64,000 nucleotides of DNA from Shouchella clausii (GTDB lineage Bacteria; Bacillota; Bacilli; Bacillales; Bacillaceae_D). The DNA is taken from NCBI RefSeq assembly GCF_002250115.1, contig NZ_CP019985.1, forward strand, positions 3,906,001 through 3,970,000, given 5' to 3'. A model generated the notes under the pieces. That model ran no database searches, had not been told where the DNA came from, and worked only from the letters and a program-made list of their open reading frames with translations. Positions 1 to 9,259 of this stretch are shown piece by piece; positions within the stretch are counted from its first letter, which is position 1, and every line of letters starts with the position of its first letter. A program made the translations under genes and the position numbers.

Positions 1-1186
1 GTAGACCCGCCATGAACAAATTAACAAATACGAGGTTAAACATAATAATTGCAAAACCGATTACGCATAACCATGCCGATTTTTCACCATGCCAACCTTT
101 GTTTAAACGCAAGTGGAGATAAACGGCGTAAAATAAAAACGTAATAAGCGCCCACACTTCTTTCGGGTCCCATCCCCAAAAACGTGACCACGCAATTTGC
201 GCCCAAATCATCGCAAACACAAGTCCGCCTAAAGCGAAAATAGGAAAGCCAATTGCAATGGCGCGATGGCTTAACTCATCTGTTGTTTGCGGGCTAATGT
301 TTTTCAAAAGCGGCTGGATCGCCTTTGCGAGCCGTTTGCGCAAAATCAACCGCAGCAGCCAATACAGTACTAAACCAGCAACAAATGACCAAATTAAATC
401 GTTCAAATCACTCGCTTTGATAATGCTAGGTACTGACACCCATGGTTCCATCGCACCCTCTGTTAAAAGTTCCCATTCATTTGGCCCGACAATCGCTGGC
501 AAATTGTACACCATCGGCTGTTCTGAAACGACGCCTTCTTCGTTAACATATTGAAATTCGACTTCATATCCTGCTGCTGCAAACCCATGGGAAAGCGTCG
601 AATAGGCAAGAAAACAGAGAATACTATACATGATGACTTCCAGTGCCCGCGGCTTCCAACTTTTCGTCGTTAAATCGATCGTGCGGATCAAATAAGCTAG
701 CCCGGCGGCAAAGCCAATCGCTAATAGCCCTTGTCCAATCGAAGTCGTCATAATGTGAAGCTTTAGCATTAGCGGCATTTGCAAAGACGGCACAAGTGGC
801 GAAATCGCCGTTTCAAATGTTGACGCGTAAACAATCAACAGCATTACAGTCGGCATCGCAAAAAAGCCAATGACGTCTGACTTGCTTGGATAAATAAAAT
901 AAAGGATAACAAAAGCCAAGCTCATCGCAATTCCGAGAAAAGTCATATACTCAAACATATTGCTGACAGGCGGATGGCCTGCTACAAACCAGCGCGTTAT
1001 AAAATAGCCTAAAGCTAGAAGCAAGCCTAAAGACGCAAACACGAACCCACGCCTGCTTTCTTTTGTTGCTGTTTTGCTTGACTCCGCTTCTTTTTTCCGT
1101 TTCCGAAGGGAGAACGCAAAAAATACCGTTGCTGTCAAATAAGCAAAAAAAGCAAACAGCAGTAAATTAAAGCTAAGATTGACCAT
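1..1186 (-). CDS. resC: Cytochrome c biogenesis protein ResC (CcsA/CcsB-type), C-terminus outside window
   Basis: Integral membrane partner of ResB in system II cytochrome c maturation, which presents haem to apocytochrome c on the outer face of the membrane. Reading from the ATG at 1186 gives about 395 uninterrupted codons that run off the left edge, so the C-terminus is missing. Several hydrophobic segments are visible, and the tryptophan-rich haem-handling motif WGWDPKE lies near residue 335, the family signature. It starts 18 bases after resB and continues the resA-resB-resC order known from Bacillus, where resD-resE follow. The family call is secure; only the far end is unseen. Confidence 0.95.
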   Translation of the reverse strand, partial: MVNLSFNLLLFAFFAYLTATVFFAFSLRKRKKEAESSKTATKESRRGFVFASLGLLLALGYFITRWFVAGHPPVSNMFEYMTFLGIAMSLAFVILYFIYPSKSDVIGFFAMPTVMLLIVYASTFETAISPLVPSLQMPLMLKLHIMTTSIGQGLLAIGFAAGLAYLIRTIDLTTKSWKPRALEVIMYSILCFLAYSTLSHGFAAAGYEVEFQYVNEEGVVSEQPMVYNLPAIVGPNEWELLTEGAMEPWVSVPSIIKASDLNDLIWSFVAGLVLYWLLRLILRKRLAKAIQPLLKNISPQTTDELSHRAIAIGFPIFALGGLVFAMIWAQIAWSRFWGWDPKEVWALITFLFYAVYLHLRLNKGWHGEKSAWLCVIGFAIIMFNLVFVNLFMAGL

Positions 1187-1204
1187 AACGTCCCCCTATT
1201 TCTT

Positions 1205-2839
1205 TTATGCTCCTTCTGAGCGGCTCTCCGCTTCTTCCTCTTGATCGACTGGAGCTGTAAGCGCATTGCCTTCTAATGCATCATCAATTTCCCTTTTAAA
1301 AGACAGCCAGTTCCGATTTGTATGGCCAGCAATCCAAACTTCCCCGCCAACTTGTTGCAGCCACACACGCCTATGAGCCCAGTACGACCCTTGAATGAGC
1401 CCAATAATAAAGATCGACCCTCCAGCAATTAAAAGTGGCATCGTCAAGTCTTTTCGAACCGTTAAAATGCTGACATTGACTAAATCGACATCGACAAATG
1501 TCATTTTATATTTATTTTCCCCTAACGGTTCTAAATTTTGTTGGATACCGACCATACTTGTTTCACCATCTGGGGTATCAGGTGTATACATCTTAAAAAC
1601 AAAGTATGGGTTATTCGGCACACTTGAACGTGTAGCTGGTTCCTTATTGTTATTTATATGAAAATCAGGATAATAATCAGCAAGTTCAACGGCATATCCG
1701 TCACCAAGATCATAAAATTCCTCAGGGTTAAGTAAATTAACGGTTAGTTCGCCAAATGTATCGCCAGTGTCTTTATGTTCCAATGTAAACGTCATTTCAT
1801 GCAACTCATTTAAGCGATAATCCATTTGGTAAAGGGAAAATGAATCAAATTTGAGCGGATCGTTGACACGAATCTTCTTTTCTTGCACCTGTTCAAGCTC
1901 GCCACTCTCTCCGACAATTCCTGATTCTTGCCGTTTATAAAGAACGGCATCGGTTTCAAACGTCTCAGGAACGACTGCATTGCTTGATGCAAATGCATCT
2001 TGAAAGCGCTCATCATTTTCGTCGTATAGCTCCAACTTAAACCCACGGTTTTCAATAAAGTAACCATCTGTTTCTGGTATAGGGCTTTGTTCTCCTTCAC
2101 GGACCCACATTTGCGTGTCCACGTACATGCCCGGAATGTAGCGGAGCAAACAACCGATCAAAAACAAAATTAAGCCTAAATGGTTGACGTACGGGCCCCA
2201 ACGGGCAAAGCGGTTTTTTTCCGCAAGTACGTTCCCATTTTCGACACGAATGCGGTAGCGTTTCTGTTTCAGCCTTTCTGCCGCTTCAGCAATCGCTCGC
2301 TCCGCTTCTGAAGGCGCGATTGCTGTCTTTGAAAATAAACGCTGCCTTGTCATAAAATGCTTATGGCGCGTTACCCGTTGCGACTTTAACGCTTTATACA
2401 AGGGAACGCCACGGTCAATGCTGGCAACAATAATGGAGATGCCAAGTGCGACAATTAAAGCAATATACCACCACGAACTATACAGTTCGTGCAAGCCTAA
2501 CTTGTAGTAAAACAGTCCGAAGATGCCATACTCTTGTTCATAGAATACTTCTGGCTCTCCGCTAATATAATTGTTTTGTGGGAAGATTGTCCCGACTCCC
2601 GAGGCAAGCAGCAGCAAAACGATAATCCATACGCCGACTTTCACGGAAGAAAAGAAACCCCAAATCCGATCAAGTACCGTTACTTTCCGCTTTTTTGAGC
2701 GAATCGCTGCCCCCTCGTAGCGCATGTTCACGCCTTCTGTTCGCGCTTTTTCCGTCAGAGGCTTCCCACATGCAGCGCACATCTCGGTGCCTTCTTTGTT
2801 TTTGTGACCGCACTCACATACGTGCGTCTGTTCGTTCAT
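1205..2839 (-). CDS. resB: Cytochrome c biogenesis protein ResB
   Basis: ResB works with ResC as the haem delivery and ligation unit of system II cytochrome c biogenesis. The 544-residue product has hydrophobic segments near residues 67-85, 120-140, 215-235 and 465-485, with a large extracytoplasmic domain before the last, as in the family. The first 30 residues carry four cysteines (8, 10, 21 and 24) spaced like a small zinc ribbon, a cytoplasmic addition also seen in other Bacillus ResB proteins. It lies 21 bases downstream of resA and 18 bases upstream of resC, so the three are almost certainly one operon. ResD/ResE control is known for B. subtilis but not tested here. Confidence 0.95.
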   Translation of the reverse strand: MNEQTHVCECGHKNKEGTEMCAACGKPLTEKARTEGVNMRYEGAAIRSKKRKVTVLDRIWGFFSSVKVGVWIIVLLLLASGVGTIFPQNNYISGEPEVFYEQEYGIFGLFYYKLGLHELYSSWWYIALIVALGISIIVASIDRGVPLYKALKSQRVTRHKHFMTRQRLFSKTAIAPSEAERAIAEAAERLKQKRYRIRVENGNVLAEKNRFARWGPYVNHLGLILFLIGCLLRYIPGMYVDTQMWVREGEQSPIPETDGYFIENRGFKLELYDENDERFQDAFASSNAVVPETFETDAVLYKRQESGIVGESGELEQVQEKKIRVNDPLKFDSFSLYQMDYRLNELHEMTFTLEHKDTGDTFGELTVNLLNPEEFYDLGDGYAVELADYYPDFHINNNKEPATRSSVPNNPYFVFKMYTPDTPDGETSMVGIQQNLEPLGENKYKMTFVDVDLVNVSILTVRKDLTMPLLIAGGSIFIIGLIQGSYWAHRRVWLQQVGGEVWIAGHTNRNWLSFKREIDDALEGNALTAPVDQEEEAESRSEGA

Positions 2840-2860
2840 GACAAATCCCCCCAGATGCCC

Positions 2861-3394
2861 TTATGCGTCAGGAACAATGCTTTGGAAAAATTCGTGGACC
2901 ATTTCCTCTGTCATTGCGCCTGTATGTACTTTTTGCACAATGCCGTGCTCGTCCACTAAGATTGTAGCTGGAAGCGGGCCGATTCCATACGCCCGTGTTA
3001 CTTCCCGGCGCTCATCAATGGCGACTGGAAAAGTAAGGCCGTGGCGATTGATAAAAGACTGGACCGTTAGGGGCGCCTCATCAACATTGACGGCAATCAT
3101 TTCAACTTCGTCTTTGTATTGCTCATAAGCATTTTCAATGTAAGGCATTTCCCGCTCGCACGGCTCACAGAACGTGCCCCAAAAGTTAATAAATACACCT
3201 TTTCCTTTATTTTGGCCAAGCTCAAACCGCTCCTGTTCAAGATCAACTAACGCAAAGTTGGTCGCCGGTTCTCCGACTTTGACTGCTCCCTGTTTAGAGG
3301 CGGCATTCGCATAAATCGTGTAGCCGATTGCACACACGATTGCAAATAACACCGTAAAACGGATAATGCTCCTTTTCTTTTTGCTTTTACCCAA
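2861..3394 (-). CDS. resA: Membrane-anchored thiol-disulfide oxidoreductase ResA
   Basis: ResA reduces the disulfide of the apocytochrome c haem-binding CxxCH motif on the outer face of the membrane. The 177-residue protein has an N-terminal membrane anchor (about residues 11-30) and a thioredoxin-like domain with the active-site motif CEPC at residues 76-79, exactly the ResA motif. The start is a TTG at 3394, chosen because a strong GAGGAGGGG ribosome-binding site sits upstream and no better codon is in range. It heads the resA-resB-resC run; rluB ends about 80 bases upstream. A paralogue with the same CEPC motif lies at 55207-55725. Confidence 0.93.
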   Translation of the reverse strand: MGKSKKKRSIIRFTVLFAIVCAIGYTIYANAASKQGAVKVGEPATNFALVDLEQERFELGQNKGKGVFINFWGTFCEPCEREMPYIENAYEQYKDEVEMIAVNVDEAPLTVQSFINRHGLTFPVAIDERREVTRAYGIGPLPATILVDEHGIVQKVHTGAMTEEMVHEFFQSIVPDA

Positions 3395-3472
3395 GCGACG
3401 TCCCCTCCTCTCGCGAAAATGTGAACGTTTTCTTACATTATAGCGCTTTCTTCGTTTTGTCCGCCTGTCATT

Positions 3473-4201
3473 TTATGACGGTTTCGTGACAGCCAGTTCC
3501 TTTAATTGTTTGACTTCAATCGGCTTTAACGGCCTTGATTCGCCTGGATGTAAATGGCCAAGCGTTAAAAACCCGTAGCGCTCGCGCTTTAACTTTACAA
3601 CAGGATGGCCTATTGCTTCAAACATCCGGCGGACTTGGCGGTTTTTGCCTTCATGGATAATGAGCCGCACAATTGCTGTTTGCTTTTTCTTGTCAATCGA
3701 CAGGACTTTTGCTTTTGCCGGGGCAGTCTTGCCATCTTCTAATACAATGCCGGTTTCAAGTTCTTTGATCCGTTTTCGTTCAGGGATTCCTTTCACTTTG
3801 GCAATGTACTCTTTTTCAATTTTATAACGGGGATGCATGAGCAGATGGGCAAACTCTCCATCATTCGTAAGCAAAAGCAAACCAGATGTGTCATAATCCA
3901 ACCGGCCAATCGGATAAATTCTTTGTTCGCTTTCAATAAAATCTGTGACGACTTTCCGTCCTTTCTCGTCATTTGATGTTGACACGACGCCAGTCGGTTT
4001 ATACAACAAATGGTAGACAGGCTCTTCTTTATCAAGGGGAACGCCGTCCACTTCAACAGCGTCTTTGCTTGGATTTACTTTCGTACCTAATTCTGTGACC
4101 GTTTCGCCGTTTACTTTCACTCTACCTTCAACAATATATTCTTCTGCTTTTCTTCTCGAAGCCACTCCTGCTTTGGCGATAACTTTTTGCAATCGTTCCA
4201 T
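3473..4201 (-). CDS. rluB: 23S rRNA pseudouridine synthase RluB
   Basis: RluB converts a uridine in the peptidyl-transferase region of 23S rRNA (around U2605, E. coli numbering) to pseudouridine. The 242-residue protein has an N-terminal S4 RNA-binding domain (about 1-60) followed by the synthase domain with the catalytic aspartate in GRLDYDTSG (Asp102). Length and motif fit the RsuA/RluB family. It lies between spmB and resA as in B. subtilis (ypuL), but a terminator-like hairpin at 4314-4350 separates it from spmB, so it probably has its own promoter in the 190-base gap. Confidence 0.93.
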   Translation of the reverse strand: MERLQKVIAKAGVASRRKAEEYIVEGRVKVNGETVTELGTKVNPSKDAVEVDGVPLDKEEPVYHLLYKPTGVVSTSNDEKGRKVVTDFIESEQRIYPIGRLDYDTSGLLLLTNDGEFAHLLMHPRYKIEKEYIAKVKGIPERKRIKELETGIVLEDGKTAPAKAKVLSIDKKKQTAIVRLIIHEGKNRQVRRMFEAIGHPVVKLKRERYGFLTLGHLHPGESRPLKPIEVKQLKELAVTKPS

Positions 4202-4313
4202 CGTTGTTCACCTCTTTGCCATCATACCGCCTTCAAGCGGCTGATACAAGTAGGCGAAAGTAGAGATTTAATCATACTCAAAAAATCAAACAAATGACAT
4301 AAAATTTCCCAAC

Positions 4314-4350
4314 ATAAAAAAACGCGACTAGCTTTTGCCAGCCACGCTCT
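4314..4350 (-). terminator. Probable rho-independent terminator after spmB
   Basis: On the minus strand a GC-rich imperfect stem (GCGTGGCTGGC pairing with GCTAGTCGC around an AAAA loop) is followed by a run of seven T. It lies about 45 bases past the spmB stop, so it likely ends the dacB-spmA-spmB transcript. Confidence 0.7.
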
Positions 4351-4392
4351 TTTGCTTGTCAATGTCTGTTTCTTCTGCCCGTTTCTCCTCGC

Positions 4393-4923
4393 TTACCCAA
4401 AGACGAGGCTAACGACAACAACAGCGGCAATCATGCCGACTAAGTCAGCAAGTAGTCCGACTTTTAGGGCATCGCCCATTTTCTTGATGCCGACTGCACC
4501 AAAATAAACCGTTAAAATATAGAACGTTGTATCTGTACTTCCTTGCAGCGTAGCAGCTAAGCGGCCAATGTAAGAGTCGGGGCCATGGACAGCAGTTAAA
4601 TCAGTCATTAAGCCAAGAGCGCCTGTTCCCGAAATTGGGCGCATTAGCGCGAGCGGCACAATATCGGCAGGAATGCCGACCCAGCTTAGTACCGGCGCCA
4701 TGGCACCGACAAGAGCATCCATCGCCCCTGAAGCGCGAAACACATAAATAGCGACGAGCATTCCGACTAAATAAGGGATAATCGAAACAGCCATGCTAAA
4801 CCCTTCTTTTGCACCCGATACAAATGTTTCATACGTCGGCACGCGCTTAAACGAAGCGACAAGGACGACAAAACCGATGAGCAACGGGATAAGCCACACG
4901 GAAAGCGATGTTAAATAGGTCAT
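4393..4923 (-). CDS. spmB: Spore maturation protein B
   Basis: SpmB, with SpmA, is needed for full spore core dehydration and hence wet-heat resistance; the molecular activity is unresolved. The 176-residue protein is almost entirely hydrophobic and belongs to the nucleoside-recognition (Gate) domain family. Its ATG overlaps the spmA stop by four bases, so translation is coupled. In B. subtilis the dacB-spmA-spmB operon is transcribed by sigma-E in the mother cell; no sigma-E promoter was verified here. Confidence 0.93.
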   Translation of the reverse strand: MTYLTSLSVWLIPLLIGFVVLVASFKRVPTYETFVSGAKEGFSMAVSIIPYLVGMLVAIYVFRASGAMDALVGAMAPVLSWVGIPADIVPLALMRPISGTGALGLMTDLTAVHGPDSYIGRLAATLQGSTDTTFYILTVYFGAVGIKKMGDALKVGLLADLVGMIAAVVVVSLVFG

Positions 4924-5519
4924 TTCTTTTTACGCTCCTTTCGCGCCCGGCGCATATAAAAAAGGCGGTCAATGCAAATCGCCCCTAGCATGGCGCAGCC
5001 AGAAGCTAAAATCGTCGTGCTGACAATATCTGTAGGCGCCGCAGAACCGTACGACATTCGAATGGAAATGACTGTTGTCGGCACGAGCGTTAAGCACGCT
5101 GTGTTTAAAGCAAGCAACGTGACCATAGAACGGCTCGCTTCTTCTTTGCCGCCGTTTAGCCGTTTCAACTCCTCCATCGCCTTAATGCCCATCGGTGTCG
5201 CGGCATTGCCAAGACCGAACACATTAGCGGTCATGTTCGACAATATATAACCCATTGCTGGGTGGTCTTTTGGCACTTCTGGAAAAAGTCGCCTTGCAAG
5301 GGGATGGACCATTTTCGCCAATGCCTTGAGAAGCCCAGCCGCTTCTGCGACTTTCATCAGCCCAAGCCAGAATGTCAGCACGCTAATTAAGCCGATGCAT
5401 ATCGTTACCGCTTCTTTCGCCCCTGTGAAAACGCTCTCGGTCACCTCTGCCATCGTCCCGTTCACACCTGCATAGATAAGACCGATCAATAGCATACCGG
5501 CCCAAATCATGTTAATCAT
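4920..5519 (-). CDS. spmA: Spore maturation protein A
   Basis: Partner of SpmB in spore core dehydration. The 199-residue protein shows four or five hydrophobic segments and a basic C-terminal tail ending in a lysine run, as in the Gate-domain family. The start overlaps the dacB stop (5516) by four bases and the stop overlaps the spmB start by four bases, so dacB-spmA-spmB is a tightly coupled operon. No unusual features are seen. Confidence 0.93.
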   Translation of the reverse strand: MINMIWAGMLLIGLIYAGVNGTMAEVTESVFTGAKEAVTICIGLISVLTFWLGLMKVAEAAGLLKALAKMVHPLARRLFPEVPKDHPAMGYILSNMTANVFGLGNAATPMGIKAMEELKRLNGGKEEASRSMVTLLALNTACLTLVPTTVISIRMSYGSAAPTDIVSTTILASGCAMLGAICIDRLFYMRRARKERKKK

Positions 5520-6661
5520 AAAGGTCGCACCCCTATGATGAACGTTAGCAACCGCCCAATTTTTTGAAACAAAGACACGTGCTCCTCTTCTTGAGCCTGA
5601 TAATAAAGAGGGATTGATTCAATCGTTTTGCCATCAACCGTAAACGCTAATTTTCCAATTGGATCAAGCAGCTCCTGGTCAGTAAATTTTCCTCTTTTCG
5701 GGGGATTCTTCAGCGTTAAAGCAGACTGCAACTGACTTTTTTCTTCTGTCGTTAGCGGATACACAACGTCATACGGGACATACAAATTGCCTTCGTAAAA
5801 TGGATCGACTTTGCTTTTTAGCTGCCCTTTTGACACAAGCCGTTCAAGGCTGTAATGGTCAAAGCCCCAGTTAAACATATGCATATGGTCGTCCCAGTCA
5901 TCAGGGGCATTTAACGTGACGGCAATTAAATCAAGCCCGTCTTTGGAAGCGGTAGACACAAGCGTTCGTTTTGCTAATTTCGTATAACCTGTTTTCCCGC
6001 CAGTTGAGTAACTGTACTTCTCGGTAAGGAGGCGGTTTTTATTATGGAACACACGGACTTTATCGCCTTTTGAACGGTAGTCTTTCGTCGATGAAATCTC
6101 TCGGTATTCTTCGTTTTCCATCGCATATTGGGTTAAAAGCGCCATGTCGTACGCACTCGACAAGTGGTCTTCATCTGTATCTAGCCCGTGCGGATTACGA
6201 AATAGCGTATTAGACATGCCAATTTCCTCTGCCTTTTCGTTCATTAAGAAAACAAAGCCTTCGACACTGCCGCCAACATGTTCAGCAATTGCTATAGCTG
6301 CGTCGTTGCCACTCCGTAGCATAAGCCCATACACCAAGTCGCGGAGCGTTAATTTTTCACCAACCACTAAATACAGGGAGGAACCTTCTGTTCCCTCAGC
6401 ACGTTTGGACACGGTTACTGTCTCGTCTAGCTTGCCTGATTCAATCGCTAAGATGGCCGTCATAATCTTCGTAATGCTGGCGATTTTCAGAGGCTGATGT
6501 TCATTTTTGCTATACAGAACACGGCCAGAAGACTGTTCCATCAAAATAGCGGCCTGTCCAGAAACAGGAAATGTTGCAGGTTCATTCGCAAGCGCCTCGC
6601 TGCTCTGGAAAAAAAACAAGAACCCGAGCAATAAACAGTGAACGATTGTTTTTTTCATCAT
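5516..6661 (-). CDS. dacB: D-alanyl-D-alanine carboxypeptidase DacB (PBP5*-type)
   Basis: Low-molecular-weight penicillin-binding protein that trims D-Ala from peptidoglycan pentapeptides and sets spore cortex cross-linking. The 381-residue precursor has a signal peptide (about 1-25) and the three serine-protease-like motifs: SITK with nucleophile Ser62, SGN at 117-119 and KTG at 223-225. Two consecutive ATGs follow a GGAGGG site; either 6661 or 6658 may be used. Its place ahead of spmA-spmB identifies it as DacB rather than the vegetative DacA; a second family member, DacF, lies at 42392-43558. Confidence 0.92.
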   Translation of the reverse strand: MMKKTIVHCLLLGFLFFFQSSEALANEPATFPVSGQAAILMEQSSGRVLYSKNEHQPLKIASITKIMTAILAIESGKLDETVTVSKRAEGTEGSSLYLVVGEKLTLRDLVYGLMLRSGNDAAIAIAEHVGGSVEGFVFLMNEKAEEIGMSNTLFRNPHGLDTDEDHLSSAYDMALLTQYAMENEEYREISSTKDYRSKGDKVRVFHNKNRLLTEKYSYSTGGKTGYTKLAKRTLVSTASKDGLDLIAVTLNAPDDWDDHMHMFNWGFDHYSLERLVSKGQLKSKVDPFYEGNLYVPYDVVYPLTTEEKSQLQSALTLKNPPKRGKFTDQELLDPIGKLAFTVDGKTIESIPLYYQAQEEEHVSLFQKIGRLLTFIIGVRPL

Positions 6662-6745
6662 ACCCTCCAGCCTCCACTCCGTTTAGTACCACTTTATGCG
6701 AACAAGCTATGAATATGACGGGCTTGTTCGAATTCAACCACGACA

Positions 6746-6786
6746 AAAAACCTTTTCACCTGTTTTGAACGGCGAAAAGGTTTTTA
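6746..6786 (-). terminator. Hairpin terminator after the second spoVAE
   Basis: Inverted repeat AAAACCTTTTC / GAAAAGGTTTT around a loop of about 15 bases. On the minus strand the 3' arm runs into GGTTTTTTG. It lies about 20 bases past the spoVAE stop at 6806, so it should end the second spoVA transcript before dacB. Confidence 0.7.
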
Positions 6787-6805
6787 TTCTTACATACAAG
6801 CAGTT

Positions 6806-7156
6806 TTAGCCTTTTGGTTTAAAGCAAAGGGAAGCCAAAAATCCAAAGATGATCGCAGCAGAGATGCCGGCGCTCGTCACTTCAAAAATGCCGGTAATAA
6901 TCCCAATCAAGCCGACGCGGTTTGCTTCCATTAACGCCCCTTGGACAAGGGAATTTCCGAAACTTGTTATTGGTACAGTCACGCCTGCGCCGGCAAAATC
7001 AATTAACGGTTCATATAAACCAAACCCGCTTAAAATCGCCCCTGATACGACGAGCGTCGACATCGTATGGGCTGGCGTCAGCTTGCCGACATCCATCAGC
7101 AGTTGGCCAATGACGCAAATGACACCGCCAACTAAAAAGGCCCACAAAAAAATCAT
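6806..7156 (-). CDS. spoVAE: Stage V sporulation protein AE (SpoVAEb type), second copy
   Basis: Small inner-forespore-membrane protein of the SpoVA channel that moves Ca-dipicolinate into the developing spore and out at germination. The 116-residue product is hydrophobic throughout and shares [13 protein letters not shown] and a [14 protein letters not shown]-type segment with the other copy at 37780-38136 (GGAICLIGQ and VPLTGFGYSLVHGA). It overlaps the spoVAD stop by four bases and ends the lipoprotein-spoVAC-spoVAD-spoVAE run. Being a second set, it may differ in germination or heat-resistance effect from the classical operon. Confidence 0.9.
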   Translation of the reverse strand: MIFLWAFLVGGVICVIGQLLMDVGKLTPAHTMSTLVVSGAILSGFGLYEPLIDFAGAGVTVPITSFGNSLVQGALMEANRVGLIGIITGIFEVTSAGISAAIIFGFLASLCFKPKG

Positions 7157-8169
7157 GACATCCCTCCGTTCGCTTCAATCGACACCGCATGAGCGATGCA
7201 AGGGATCGACTCTTTTTGCTGATAAGACAAAGGAGAAAGCAATGCGCCTGTTGCCACAACGAGCAACCGTTTTAACTCCCCTTTTTGCATTTTTTTCAAA
7301 AGATGCCCGTACGTAACGACAGCAGAACAGCCTGGTCCGCTTGCACCAGCCATAACAGGCTGGTCTTCTTTATAGAGCATTAAGCCACAATCTTGAAACT
7401 TGCTGTGGTCAAGGTCATACCCTTGTTGCTTTAATAAGTCACGACAGATCGGCAAGCCAATTTGGCCAAGGTCGCCAGATACGATTAAATCATAGTCATC
7501 GGGTTTGCTGTTCGTGTCGCGAAAATGGGCGGCGATTGTGTCAGCAGCAGCAGGCGCCATCGCTCCTCCCATATCATAAGGGTCGGATAAGCCCATATCG
7601 ACAATGCGGCCGATTGTCGCTTTCGTAACGACTGGCCCGTTTCCTGTTTTTTCCAGTAGACACGCCCCGGCGGCAGTTGCTGTCCATTGCGCGGTTGGCG
7701 GCTTCTGACTCCCATACTCAGTCGGGTAGCGGAATTGCTTTTCAGTCACTGTATTATGGCTTGAAGCGACGCTAATCACATGCCTAGCTCCGTTCGCTTC
7801 CATAATCATCGCGCCGATTGCCAGCCCTTCCATCGATGTTGAACAAGCACCAAACATGCCTAAGTACGGAATGCCAATTGTACGGCCGGCAAAACTGGAA
7901 GGCGTAAGCTGATTAACCAAATCGCCAGCAAGCATAAAGTTGACGTCTTCTTTTTTTAAGGACGCTTTTTTCAACGTTTCTGTTACCGCGCCTTCAATCA
8001 GAATAGTCTGCGCTTTTTCATAGGAATCTTCGCCAATCCATAAATCGTCATGCAATAAATCAAACGCTTCTGGAATGGCGCCATTTGCTTCAAACGGTCC
8101 GCCCACTGTTCCTGTTGCCGTTATGACCGGTTTGCTGTCAAAAATCCAACTCTGTTTGCCTGCTAGCAT
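7153..8169 (-). CDS. spoVAD: Stage V sporulation protein AD, second copy
   Basis: SpoVAD is the peripheral, thiolase-fold subunit of the SpoVA complex that binds dipicolinic acid. The 338-residue protein keeps the thiolase-like cysteine in GACSTS and a glycine-rich GASGPGCSA segment. It clearly resembles the copy at 38140-39144 but is diverged over its length, so this is an old paralogue and not a recent duplication. Its ATG shares one base with the spoVAC stop and its end overlaps spoVAE, which indicates translational coupling. Confidence 0.93.
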   Translation of the reverse strand: MLAGKQSWIFDSKPVITATGTVGGPFEANGAIPEAFDLLHDDLWIGEDSYEKAQTILIEGAVTETLKKASLKKEDVNFMLAGDLVNQLTPSSFAGRTIGIPYLGMFGACSTSMEGLAIGAMIMEANGARHVISVASSHNTVTEKQFRYPTEYGSQKPPTAQWTATAAGACLLEKTGNGPVVTKATIGRIVDMGLSDPYDMGGAMAPAAADTIAAHFRDTNSKPDDYDLIVSGDLGQIGLPICRDLLKQQGYDLDHSKFQDCGLMLYKEDQPVMAGASGPGCSAVVTYGHLLKKMQKGELKRLLVVATGALLSPLSYQQKESIPCIAHAVSIEANGGMS

Positions 8170-8639
8170 TAAAGCACCCCCGCTTTCATTAAAATCGTTT
8201 TGATGAGCGCAATAAAGAAGGCGGCAACAGTGCCAAAAACAATAACCGAACCGGCCAATTTGAACATATTGCCACCGACGCCAAGCACATACCCTTCCGT
8301 CCGGTGCTCAATCGCAGCCGATGCAATCGAGTTCGCAAAACCAGTAACTGGCACTGCCGTCCCAGCCCCTGCGATTTGCGCAATCCGATCATAAAAGCCA
8401 AGACCTGTCATTAACGTCGCCAAAAAAATCAATACGGCGACTGTCGGATTTCCAGCCGTTTTTTCGGTAAAATTAAAGTTCGTATAGAAAAAAACGTGCA
8501 AACATTGTCCAATTAAACAGATAAAACCGCCAATAAAAAAGGCGTAAATACAGTTTTTAAGTACAGGCCGCTTTTTCTCATAAGAACTATGCAGTTCTTG
8601 GTATTCTTGTTGCTGCGGCGTAAGCTGTTTTTTTGCCAT
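8169..8639 (-). CDS. spoVAC: Stage V sporulation protein AC, second copy
   Basis: SpoVAC is the membrane subunit reported to act as a mechanosensitive channel for dipicolinate release. The reading frame is open to 8690, but the ATG at 8639 (MAKKQLTP) follows an AAGGATAGG site and gives 156 residues, close to the usual 150; the longer frame would overlap the lipoprotein gene. Four hydrophobic segments follow a charged N-terminus. It begins 7 bases after the YhcN/YlaJ-like lipoprotein gene and runs directly into spoVAD, a layout typical of spoVA2-type loci. Confidence 0.9.
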   Translation of the reverse strand: MAKKQLTPQQQEYQELHSSYEKKRPVLKNCIYAFFIGGFICLIGQCLHVFFYTNFNFTEKTAGNPTVAVLIFLATLMTGLGFYDRIAQIAGAGTAVPVTGFANSIASAAIEHRTEGYVLGVGGNMFKLAGSVIVFGTVAAFFIALIKTILMKAGVL

Positions 8640-8646
8640 ATGTGCC

Positions 8647-9078
8647 CTATCCTTTCGAATGCTTTTCAATGACCTTGATTGTTTTTTCAAGCTCTTTTTC
8701 GCTTAAATTGCCGGCTTTCACTTTATTTTCAGCGTCCTCTAGTTCTTTGTAGATTTTCTTGTCCGTGGAAATGTGGATCGTATAATCTGGATATAATGCT
8801 TTGATCCGGTCAAATGCTTTTTTTCGTACGTCTTTTAGTTGAAAGCGATCCACTTGCTTGACATGCATCGCCATAACCATTTCTTCTTTATACTGGATGC
8901 CTCTGACGCTGATCACTTCTTCCATCGCCAGAATTTCGTCCTTCGCCCTATCCGAAGCTTCTTGGCCATGGCCTGCAGCTTCCTGGAGTTTGAAGGCGCT
9001 GCCTCGCTCATCTTCAGCTTGAGTGCAAGCTCCTAAACAGAGGAGAACAGCAAGTATCGAAACCAATTTTCTTTTCAT
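8647..9078 (-). CDS. YhcN/YlaJ-family sporulation lipoprotein
   Basis: Predicted lipoprotein with a basic start, a hydrophobic core and the lipobox LGAC (acylated cysteine near residue 17), followed by a soluble domain like the YhcN/YlaJ spore lipoproteins. The start is the ATG at 9078, nine bases after a strong GGAGGTG; the frame is open to 9096 but that lies inside the ribosome-binding site. The precise role is unknown; family members sit in the spore inner membrane and affect outgrowth. A lipoprotein of this family leads the spoVA2 operons described for highly heat-resistant Bacillus spores, and here too it is the first gene. Confidence 0.85.
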   Translation of the reverse strand: MKRKLVSILAVLLCLGACTQAEDERGSAFKLQEAAGHGQEASDRAKDEILAMEEVISVRGIQYKEEMVMAMHVKQVDRFQLKDVRKKAFDRIKALYPDYTIHISTDKKIYKELEDAENKVKAGNLSEKELEKTIKVIEKHSKG

Positions 9079-9259
9079 GTTTAGTTTCACCTCCACCTAC
9101 AAATTATATCAAGACACACACATAGCTTGTTTTAGTTAGAAATCGTTTAAACATGAAATTTTTGTAAATTTTTTGCTTGCCTATTAGCACACTACATCAT
9201 TATCTGCATTTGCTGCACTCTGAATACGAACAGATCTTGAAATTGGGGGATGGTAGACG

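Noticed and set aside
6849-7316. 155-codon plus-strand frame across spoVAE and spoVAD
   Set aside because: It lies antisense to two well-supported spoVA genes, has no ribosome site and no recognisable protein pattern; a shadow frame.
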